Shown in pieces: positions 19,477 through 28,535 of a stretch of DNA of 64,000 nucleotides. This stretch comes from Nocardia thailandica NBRC 100428 (lineage in GTDB: Bacteria > Actinomycetota > Actinomycetes > Mycobacteriales > Mycobacteriaceae): positions 1 to 64,000 of the forward strand of contig NZ_BAGK01000091.1 in assembly GCF_000308795.1 (NCBI RefSeq), read 5' to 3'. The position numbers and the translations under genes are program-made. Every line of letters starts with the position of its first letter. Positions within the stretch are counted from its first letter, which is position 1. The notes beneath the pieces were generated by a model, which was not told where the DNA came from, did no database searches, and saw only the letters and a list, made by a program, of their open reading frames with translations.

Positions 19477-20718
19477 GTGCACAGTTCGACATTGCGCAGT
19501 CGTTCGACGCGTGGCGTGCTGGTCAAGGGGGGCGCCGTGGCGATGGCCGTCGCCGCGGCGGCGATGCTGACCGGTTGCGGCGACAAGTCATCCGATGGCG
19601 GAGCCTCGGGCGGCAGCCTGTCCATCTCCCCGGTGTACCAGGTCGACATCAGCGGTGCCGAGGTTCCGAAGGCCACCGCCGCCACGCCCGCCGACCCGGC
19701 GGGCGACGGCACGGCGACCTGTCCGCCCGGCCTGTCGATCGCCATGGCGGGCGCGCTGACCGGTGACGACGCGGCCCTCGGCATCAACATCGTCAACGGT
19801 GTGCAGCTCGCGCTCGACCAGTTCACCGCCGCCAACCCCGGCTGCAAGATCACCCTCAAGAAGTTCGACACCGAGGGCAGCCCGCAGAAGGCCTCCCAGG
19901 TCATCCCGCAGATCACCGACGACCCGTCGATCATCGGCCTGATCGGCCCCGCGTTCTCCGGCGAGACCAAGGCGACCGGCCAGATCATCAGCGACAAGGG
20001 CCTGCCCGCGCTGACCGCCTCGGCCACCAACGCCACCCTGACCCAGAACGGCTGGACCTCCTTCTTCCGCGGCCTGGCCAACGACGACGTGCAGGGACCC
20101 GCCGTCGCCAAGTACCTGACCAACAAGCTGGCGCTGAAGAAGGTCTGCGTGGTCGCCGACAACACCGACTACGGCGTCGGCCTGGCCAAGTCCATCACCG
20201 AGGGCCTCGGCGGCTCGGCCGACCCGAACTGCGCGGCCAGCATCAAGAAGGGTGACAAGGACTTCGCCGCCACCGTCACCAAGATCAAGTCGGCCAACCC
20301 GGACGGCATCTTCTACTCCGGCTACTACAACGAGGCCGCCCCGCTGGTGCAGCAGCTGCGCGACGCGGGCGTCACCGCCAAGTTCGTCGGCCCGGACGGC
20401 GTCAACGACCCGAAGTTCGTCTCCCAGGCGGGCAACTCCGCCAAGGACGCCATCCTGACCTGCCCCTGCGGCCCCGGCCCGGAGAAGTTCACCTCCGACT
20501 ACAAGGCCAAGTTCTCCCAGGCGCCCGGCGTCTACTCGGTCGAGGGCTACGACCTGACCACGATCCTGCTGAAGGGCATCGCGTCGGGGAAGACCACCCG
20601 CGCCGACCTGCTGTCCTACGTGCGCGGCTACGACGGTCAGGGTCTGGCCCGCCAGTACAAGTGGGCGCCCAACGGCGAGCTCACCACGGCGCAGATCTGG
20701 ATCTACGAGGTCAAGTAA
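19477..20718 (+). CDS. livJ: Branched-chain amino-acid ABC transporter, substrate-binding lipoprotein
   Basis: A 413-residue exported lipoprotein. A signal peptide of 33 residues ends at the lipobox LTGC, with lipidated Cys34. A Ser/Gly linker is followed by a two-lobe periplasmic-binding fold of the LivJ type from about residue 90 (SIAMAGALTGDDAALGINIVNGVQLAL). Leu, Ile and Val are the usual ligands, but related proteins bind amides or urea, so the substrate is not certain. The GTG start has GAGGTGAAAC upstream. A strong hairpin after the gene probably makes it more abundant than the permeases. Confidence 0.88.
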   Translation: MHSSTLRSRSTRGVLVKGGAVAMAVAAAAMLTGCGDKSSDGGASGGSLSISPVYQVDISGAEVPKATAATPADPAGDGTATCPPGLSIAMAGALTGDDAALGINIVNGVQLALDQFTAANPGCKITLKKFDTEGSPQKASQVIPQITDDPSIIGLIGPAFSGETKATGQIISDKGLPALTASATNATLTQNGWTSFFRGLANDDVQGPAVAKYLTNKLALKKVCVVADNTDYGVGLAKSITEGLGGSADPNCAASIKKGDKDFAATVTKIKSANPDGIFYSGYYNEAAPLVQQLRDAGVTAKFVGPDGVNDPKFVSQAGNSAKDAILTCPCGPGPEKFTSDYKAKFSQAPGVYSVEGYDLTTILLKGIASGKTTRADLLSYVRGYDGQGLARQYKWAPNGELTTAQIWIYEVK

Positions 20719-20728
20719 CACTCCCCGG

Positions 20729-20770
20729 ACGGCACGGGCGCCGGCCCGACGTGGCCGGCGCCCGTGCCGT
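20729..20770 (+). terminator. Intra-operon hairpin after livJ
   Basis: An 18-bp perfect GC-rich stem (20729-20746 with 20753-20770, loop CGACGT) lies between livJ and livH. It can act as a partial terminator or an RNA 3'-end stabiliser. Confidence 0.75.
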
Positions 20771-20805
20771 TCGTCTGAGACGAAAACCATGAGGGCGCAA
20801 CACGG

Positions 20806-21839
20806 ATGACAGCAACGGCACTGCTCAGCGCGATACCGCTGGCGGACTCGACAATAGAATTCGACGTCTCGGCCGTCGTGGACGGATTCTGGCGACTGAC
20901 CGTGGACGGGCTGACCTACGGCTCGGTCTACGCACTGGTCGCCGTCGGCTACACCCTGGTCTTCGGCGTGCTGCGGCTGATCAACTTCGCGCACTCGGAG
21001 ATCTTCATGCTCGGCCTGTTCGGCCAGTACGCCGGGCTCATGCTGCTCGGGTTCTCGCCGAACGCCAACGTCTACCAGCAGGGCGTCGTGCTCACGGTGG
21101 TCTATCTCGGCGTCGCCATGGCCATCGGCATGGCCGTGGCCGGCGGCGCCGCGGTCGGCCTGGAGCGGGTGGCCTACCGGCCGCTGCGCAAACGCGGGGC
21201 CAAACCGCTGAGCTTCCTGATCACCGCCATCGGCATGTCCTTCGTGCTCCAGCAGTTCGTGGCGTTCGTGCTGCCGAAGCTGTGGCCCGGCATGGGCGGG
21301 CCGAGCGCGCAGGACCCCATCAAGCTGGTCGCGCCGACGGTGCAGTTCAGCTTCTTCGGCGCCGACGTCACCAACGTCGCCATCATCATCGTGGTCTCCG
21401 CGGTCACGCTGGCCGCCGCGACGGACCTGCTGATCAACCGGACCAAGCTGGGCCGCGGCATCCGCGCGGTCGCCCAGGACCCCGACACCGCGACCCTGAT
21501 GGGCGTCTCGCGGGAACGGGTCATCATGGTCACCTTCCTCATCGGCGGCCTGCTGGCGGGCGCCGCCGCCACGCTGTACGCGCTGAAGATCCCCAGCGGC
21601 ATCATCTTCAACGGCGGTTTCATCCTCGGCGTGAAGGCCTTCAGCGCCGCGGTGCTCGGTGGCATCGGCAATCTGCGCGGTGCGCTGCTGGGCGGGCTGC
21701 TGCTCGGGCTGGCCGAGAACTACGGTCAGGCCCTGCTCGGCGAGCAGTGGCGTGACGTCGTCGCCTTCGTGGTGCTCGTGCTGGTGCTGATGGTGCGCCC
21801 GACCGGCATCCTGGGGGAGAGCCTCGGGAGGGCCCGCGC

Positions 21840-21843
<4 letters not shown>
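20806..21843 (+). CDS. livH: Branched-chain amino-acid ABC transporter permease LivH
   Basis: A 345-residue inner-membrane permease with about eight helices. Typical LivH features are GLTYGSVYALVAVGYTLVFG near residue 35, NFAHSEIFMLG, the ATPase-coupling loop GRGIRAVAQDPDTATLMG, and GGIGNLRGALLGG near the end. It begins 36 bases after the hairpin that follows livJ. The stop overlaps the livM ATG, so the permeases are made together. Confidence 0.93.
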
Positions 21844-23245
<1,402 letters not shown>

Positions 23246-23249
<4 letters not shown>

Positions 23250-25015
23250 CCGGCCCCGGCGCGGGTGACGCGCTCTACGACAACGAGGACATGTCGGCCG
23301 GCTACGCCGCGCCGCCGCCGCAGCCCACCGCGGGCGACGTCGACGTCACCGCGGTGCTGCCGGTGCTCGGCGACGCCGAGGCGGTCGCCGACGTGGTCGC
23401 CCCGCACCGCGAGATCGAGACCGGCATCGGCGAACCGCTGCTGCGCACCGACGGCCTGACCGTCCGCTTCGGCGGCCTCACGGCCCTGGACGACGTGTCC
23501 TTCGAGATCCGGCGCGGGGAGATCCTCGGCCTGATCGGCCCCAACGGCGCGGGCAAGACGACCTGCTTCAACGCGATCACCGGGGTATATCGGCCCTCGG
23601 CGGGCACCGTGTCCTTCGACGGCAGGCCGCTGGGCAAGACCAAACGCAACGAGATCACCCGCCTCGGCATCGCGCGCACCTTCCAGAACGTGCGCCTGTT
23701 CGGGGAGATGACCGCGCTGGAGAACGTCGTCGTCGGCACCGACGCCCGCCACCGCACCTCGGTGCCGGGCGCGGTCTTCCGCACGGGCCGGCACCGGCGC
23801 GAGGAGCACGACGCCATCGAGCGCGGCATGGCCCTGCTCGAGTTCGTCGGGATCGCCCCGCGGGCGGTCGAGAAGGCCCGCAATCTCTCCTACGGTGACC
23901 AGCGCCGCCTGGAGATCGCCCGCGCGCTGGCCACCGAGCCCAAGCTGCTGTGCCTGGACGAGCCGGCGGCCGGCTTCAACCCCAGCGAGAAGTCGGCGCT
24001 GATGGACCTGATCCGCAAGATCCGCGACGACGGCTACACCGTGCTGCTCATCGAGCACGACATGCGGCTGGTCATGGGGGTCACCGACCGCATCGTCGTG
24101 CTCGAGTTCGGCCGCAAGATCGCCGACGGGCTGCCCGCCGAGATCCGCGACGACCCGGCCGTCATCGCCGCCTACCTCGGTGTGCCGGACGCGGATTCGG
24201 TCGCGGAGGTCCGCGAGGAGGCGGTCGCGGCCGCCGCCGAGGGGGTGGCCGCGACCGCCGGCGCCGCCGCGTCGCAGGCCCCCGCCGCGTCCGAGGCGCC
24301 GCTGCTCGAGGTGCGTGACATGGCGGTCGGCTACGGCCGGATCCAGGCGCTGCACGGGATCTCGCTGTCGGTGCGCGAGGGGGAGATGGTCACCCTGCTC
24401 GGCGCCAACGGCGCGGGCAAGACCACCACGATGCGCGCGCTGTCGGGGCTGCTGCCGCTGAGCGCGGGACAGATCCTGTTCCAGGGCCGCGACATCAGCA
24501 CCATGAAGGCGCACGAGCGCGTGGTCGCGGGGCTGATCCAGTCGCCCGAGGGCCGCGGGGTGTTCCCCGGCATGACCGTGCTGGAGAACCTCGACATGGG
24601 CTGCTACGGACGCCCGTTCGACACCAAGGCCGAGTACCAGAAGACCCTGGACTGGGTGTTCGAGCTGTTCCCCCGGCTGGCCGAGCGGCGCAAGCAGGTC
24701 TCGGGCACCATGTCCGGCGGCGAGCAGCAGATGCTGGCCATCGGGCGCGCGCTCATGGCGCGGCCGCGCCTGCTGCTGCTCGACGAGCCGTCGATGGGGC
24801 TGGCGCCGATGGTGATCCAGCAGATCTTCAAGATCATCACCGAGATCAACCAGCAGGGCACCACCGTGCTGCTGGTCGAGCAGAACGCCCAGCAGGCGCT
24901 GACCCGCAGCGACCGCGCCTACATCCTCGAGACCGGGCGGGTCACCAAGTCCGGCGCCGGCACGGCACTGCTGCACGACCCGGCCGTGAAATCGGCCTAC
25001 CTCGGCGTGGACTGA
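23246..25015 (+). CDS. Fused LivG-LivF ATP-binding protein
   Basis: A 589-residue protein with two complete ABC ATPase domains on one chain. An N-terminal extension of about 65 residues of unknown role comes first. The LivG-type domain (about 66-312) has Walker A GPNGAGKT at 98-105, signature LSYGDQ at 214-219 and Walker B LCLDEP. An Ala-rich linker (about 315-350) leads to the LivF-type domain with GANGAGKT at 386-393, SGGEQ at 490-494 and LLLDEPS. In most bacteria LivG and LivF are separate. Fusion fixes the heterodimer at 1:1. The start overlaps the livM stop. Confidence 0.93.
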
Positions 25016-25025
25016 GCGGCCCCCG

Positions 25026-25058
25026 CCGCGCGGCCCGGCTCGGCGCCGGGCCGCGCGG
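25026..25058. terminator. Bidirectional terminator between liv and efe operons
   Basis: A 14-bp perfect stem (25026-25039 with 25045-25058, arm CCGCGCGGCCCGGC) with a 5-base loop lies between the convergent liv and efe operons. Confidence 0.75.
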
Positions 25059-25059
25059 G

Positions 25060-26337
25060 TCAGGGATGTCCGGACTCGAACAGCGAAGCGCCCCAATAGG
25101 ACCCGTCCGCGACGCCGGGCGGCACCGCGAAGAGCGCGGACCCGTCGTGCCGGATGTACTCGTTGAGGGCGTCGCGGCGGGCCAGGTTGTGCTGCATCGG
25201 CACGAACTGCTTCTGCGGATCGCGGCAGTAGGCGATGAAGAACAGGCCGGCGTCGAGGTGGCCGAAACCGTCCGAGCCGTCGGTGAAGTTGTAGCCGCGG
25301 CGCAGGATCTGGATCCCGCCGAGCTCCTCGGCCGAGGCAAGCCGGACGTGCGCGTCGGCGTCGATCAGCGGGCCGGACGGGCCGGCCGACTGCAGGTCGA
25401 GCTCGTCGAACTCGTCGCGGCCGCCCAGCGGCGCGCCCGTACCTTTGGTCCGGCCGATGACCCGCTCCTGTTCGTGCAGGCTGGTGCGGTCCCACGGCTC
25501 GATGAGCATGCGGATGCGGCGGGTGACCAGGTAGGAGCCGCCCGCCATCCACGCCTGGTCGTCGGCGGGATCGACCCAGACGAACCGGTCGACGGTGGCG
25601 GTGTCCTCGGCCTTGATGTTGCGGGTGCCGTCCTTGAAACCGAGCAGGTTGCGCGGGGTCGCCTGGCTGGTCGAGGTGGACGAGGTGCGGCCGAAACCCA
25701 GCTGCGACCAGCGCACCGACACCACGCCGAACCCGGCGCGGGCCAGGTTGCGGACCGCGTGCACGGCCACCTGGGGATCGTCGGCGCACGCCTGGATCGC
25801 GAGGTCGCCGCCGCAGCGCGCGGGGTCGAGCATGTCGCCGCTGAACTTCGGCAGGTCGACCAGGGCCTTCGGTTTGCGCTCGGCGATGCCGAACCGGTCG
25901 GTGCCGTCGGCGGTGACGAACAGCGACGGCCCGAAGCCGAGGGTGAGCGTCAGCCGCGAGGGCGCCAGATCCAGGGCCTCGCCGGTGTCGGTCGGCGGGG
26001 TGTAGGGCGCCCCGCCGACGGCACCGCCGGGCGTCGCCTCCTGGCCCGCGGTCATCCGCTCGGCCATGGCCGTCCAGGTCTCGAGCAGCCGGATCAGCTC
26101 GGCCCGCGACCGGGTCTGCACGTCGAAGGTGGCGAAGTGCAGGCGATCCTGCACCGGGGTGACGATGCCCGCCTGGTGGGCGCCGCGGAACGGCACCGTG
26201 GCGGGCGCGGCGTCGCCGGACCCGGCCGAGAGCCTGCCCGCCAGCACGCCCGCGCCCGCGGCGGCCACCCCGACGCCCGCGCCCGCGAACAGGCCGCGGC
26301 GCGAGAGACCCTGCCCGCGTTCAGGACTGGGCGACAA
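25060..26337 (-). CDS. efeB: Dye-decolourising haem peroxidase EfeB
   Basis: A 425-residue DyP-type peroxidase exported folded. A twin-arginine signal is at the N-terminus (LSRRGLFAGAGVG). The distal haem motif is GFKDGTRN, the probable proximal His is in DAHVRLAS, and a conserved Arg lies in ILRRGYNF. In the EfeUOB system it works outside the cell on ferrous iron oxidation or haem. The start is a TTG at 26337, overlapping the end of efeO by 17 bases; AGGTG lies upstream. It is the last gene of efeU-efeO-efeB. Confidence 0.93.
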   Translation of the reverse strand: MSPSPERGQGLSRRGLFAGAGVGVAAAGAGVLAGRLSAGSGDAAPATVPFRGAHQAGIVTPVQDRLHFATFDVQTRSRAELIRLLETWTAMAERMTAGQEATPGGAVGGAPYTPPTDTGEALDLAPSRLTLTLGFGPSLFVTADGTDRFGIAERKPKALVDLPKFSGDMLDPARCGGDLAIQACADDPQVAVHAVRNLARAGFGVVSVRWSQLGFGRTSSTSTSQATPRNLLGFKDGTRNIKAEDTATVDRFVWVDPADDQAWMAGGSYLVTRRIRMLIEPWDRTSLHEQERVIGRTKGTGAPLGGRDEFDELDLQSAGPSGPLIDADAHVRLASAEELGGIQILRRGYNFTDGSDGFGHLDAGLFFIAYCRDPQKQFVPMQHNLARRDALNEYIRHDGSALFAVPPGVADGSYWGASLFESGHP

Positions 26338-27451
26338 TGCCCTGCACCTGACTGACGACGGCCGAGAGCGCGTCGATGTGCCGCGCCAGTGCGGCCCGCT
26401 GGTCGGCGGTGACGGTGTCGTAGGAGACGAAGCCGGCGCCCGCCCGGTACTTCGCGAGTTCCGCCTCCAGCTCGGCGAAGCGGCGATCGATCTGCGTGCC
26501 GAGATCGGGGTTGCGCGCGTCCAGGATCGGCCGCACGCTGGCGATCGCCGCCTTCGAGCCCTCCACGTTGCCCTGGAAGTCCCACAGGTCGGTGTGGGAG
26601 AAGATGTCCTCCTCGCCGGTGATCTTGGTCCGGGCCACCTCGTCGAGCAGGCTCTGCGCGCCGCCCGCGACCTGCACCGGGTCGACCACGTAGCCGCTGG
26701 CGTTCACGCCGCCCGCGAGTTCGGAGATGTCGGCCTGCAGCCGGTCGGCGATCGCGGTGGTGTCGGGCTGGAGGCCCTGCACCCACAGGTCCTTCTCCAG
26801 GCGATGGAAGCCGGTCCAGGCGTCGCCGGGGGACAGGTCGGCCTCGCGCTGGTCGACCCGCGGATCCAGGTCGTTGGGGAAGGCCTCGGCGGCGGGCTCG
26901 ATGCGCTCCCAGTAGGTGCGGCTGACCGGGAACAGCTGCTTGGCGGCGGGGATGTCGCCGCGGCGGACCGCGTCGACGAAGGACTTGGTCGAGTCCTGCA
27001 GCGTGGCGATCTGGGCGGTCAGGTACTGCTTGTAGGCGGCGGCGGCCGCGGCCAGCTCCGGCGAGGCGTTGGCGGGCTTGGCGGCGCCGGTCACGGTGAA
27101 GTCGTGGCGGATGCCGTCGCCGACCATGCCGGGCTTGCACGCGGTGCGATAGGTCCCGGGCTCGCCGACCGACACGATCAGCTGCCGGGTCAGGCCGGGG
27201 CCGATGTTCTCGATCTCGCCGACGACCCGCTCGGCGCTGTCGTAGACGTAGAACTCGGTGACCTTGCTGCCGCCGTTGGTGATGCGGAAGGTCACCGTGC
27301 CGGTCTCGGCGGTGTCGCGCGAGAGCGCGCAGGTGCTGTCGTCGGCGGTGACGGTGATGTCACCGGCGGCGCTCTCGCTTTTGCTGGTGCAGGCGACCAG
27401 CGCCAGCGGCAGCGACAGCGCGGTGAGCGTCGCGACTACATGTGCTCGCAC
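26321..27451 (-). CDS. efeO: Iron-uptake lipoprotein EfeO (cupredoxin plus M75 imelysin domain)
   Basis: A 376-residue exported protein. The lipobox LVAC gives lipidated Cys21. A cupredoxin-like domain is at about 30-122, and an all-helical M75/imelysin domain at about 130-376 carries the family metal motif HxxE at 216-219 (FHRLEKDLW). It binds iron outside the membrane and passes it to EfeU. The GTG at 27451 is chosen because it gives a normal lipoprotein signal and has AAAGG nine bases before it; a longer frame would overlap efeU. Confidence 0.93.
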   Translation of the reverse strand: MRAHVVATLTALSLPLALVACTSKSESAAGDITVTADDSTCALSRDTAETGTVTFRITNGGSKVTEFYVYDSAERVVGEIENIGPGLTRQLIVSVGEPGTYRTACKPGMVGDGIRHDFTVTGAAKPANASPELAAAAAAYKQYLTAQIATLQDSTKSFVDAVRRGDIPAAKQLFPVSRTYWERIEPAAEAFPNDLDPRVDQREADLSPGDAWTGFHRLEKDLWVQGLQPDTTAIADRLQADISELAGGVNASGYVVDPVQVAGGAQSLLDEVARTKITGEEDIFSHTDLWDFQGNVEGSKAAIASVRPILDARNPDLGTQIDRRFAELEAELAKYRAGAGFVSYDTVTADQRAALARHIDALSAVVSQVQGIVAQS

Positions 27452-27464
27452 AGGGGCAGACCTT

Positions 27465-28373
27465 TCACTTGTCCGTGCGGGCTGCCGATTCGGCAGCCGG
27501 TGTCGGTGTCCCACCCCGGTCGCCGGGCTCGTTCACCGGGCGCAGGAACAGCGCGGTGACGACGGCGACATAGCCCGTCCACGCCACCACCTGCAGCACG
27601 GTGGGGTCGGGACGGAAGTTGAAGATGCCCTGGGCGATGGTCCCGTACCAGCTCGAGGTGTCGAACCACGACGAGATGTCGAACGCGCCCGTGCCGAGCC
27701 CGGGCAGCCAGCCCACGGTCTGCAACGCGCGCACGCCGTAGGCGAGGATGCCCGCCGCCACGACGATCAGCAGCACGCCGGTGACCTTGAAGAAGACCGC
27801 GAAGTTGATCCGGACGGCGCCGTAGTACAGCGCGACGGTCAGCACCACCGCGAGCGCGATCCCGAGCAGCAGCCCGATCAGGGGCCACTGGCTGCCCCCC
27901 GCGTTCTCCGCGTAACCGACCATGAGCAGCGCGGTCTCGACGCCCTCGCGTCCGACGGCGAGGAAGGCCAGGGTGAACACCGCGGTCGGGCCGACCACCA
28001 GCGCCCGCTCCATCCCCGCCTTGAGCTCCCCGGAGATCGTGCGCGCGGCGGTGCGCATCCACAGCACCATCCAGGTCACGATGGCCACCGCCGCCAGCGA
28101 GGCGAGGCCCGCGACGAGCTCGGCGGCGAGGCCGGTGATCGTCGAGGTGCCGTAGTGCACGCCGAGGAAGATGATCGCCACCATGGCGACCGCGCCGCCC
28201 ACCCCCGTGGCCACCCACTTGACCGCGTCGCGGCGCTGGGCCTTGACGAGGAAGGCGACCAGGATCATCACCACGATGCCGGCTTCCAGGCCCTCACGCA
28301 GGCCGATCAGTCCGCTGCCGAACAGCTGCGCGGTCACCGACGGCAGTCCGGCCGCGGCCATCCGGTCGATCAC
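27465..28373 (-). CDS. efeU: Ferrous/ferric iron permease EfeU
   Basis: A 302-residue OFeT-family permease related to yeast Ftr1. Seven membrane helices carry the two iron-transport motifs REGLE (26-30) and REGVE (142-146). The GTG at 28373 follows CCAGGAG; a longer upstream frame lacks these signs. It is the first gene of efeUOB. A probable IdeR/DtxR box overlaps the promoter, so the operon should be induced when iron is scarce. Confidence 0.94.
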   Translation of the reverse strand: MIDRMAAAGLPSVTAQLFGSGLIGLREGLEAGIVVMILVAFLVKAQRRDAVKWVATGVGGAVAMVAIIFLGVHYGTSTITGLAAELVAGLASLAAVAIVTWMVLWMRTAARTISGELKAGMERALVVGPTAVFTLAFLAVGREGVETALLMVGYAENAGGSQWPLIGLLLGIALAVVLTVALYYGAVRINFAVFFKVTGVLLIVVAAGILAYGVRALQTVGWLPGLGTGAFDISSWFDTSSWYGTIAQGIFNFRPDPTVLQVVAWTGYVAVVTALFLRPVNEPGDRGGTPTPAAESAARTDK

Positions 28374-28401
28374 GGTGACTCCTGGGGTTGGGAAAGGCTG
28401 A

Positions 28402-28407
28402 CCATAC
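28402..28407 (-). promoter_or_regulatory. -10 element of efeUOB
   Basis: TATGGT on the minus strand lies immediately downstream of the IdeR-like box and about 30 bases before the efeU start. Confidence 0.4.
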
Positions 28408-28408
28408 T

Positions 28409-28427
28409 TCGGTAAGGCATGCCTAGT
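28409..28427 (-). promoter_or_regulatory. IdeR/DtxR iron-box candidate
   Basis: On the minus strand the 19-mer CTAGGCATGCCTTACCGAA matches the IdeR/DtxR consensus TWAGGTWAGSCTWACCTWA at 15 of 19 positions. It lies just upstream of the -10 candidate, where a bound repressor would block RNA polymerase. Confidence 0.55.
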
Positions 28428-28522
28428 CTCGCACAGTCCGGTTTCCCAGCTGCGGGTATCCACCCCGTCCGGGCGGCGCGGTGTCCGGCGCGGCGGCGTT
28501 CGCCGGTGTCGGTGCCGGTCCC

Positions 28523-28528
28523 TAGACT
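28523..28528 (+). promoter_or_regulatory. -10 element of polA
   Basis: TAGACT lies seven bases before the GTG at 28536, in the leaderless arrangement. It supports this start rather than the longer open frame beginning at 28419. Confidence 0.55.
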
Positions 28529-28535
28529 CATCGGC

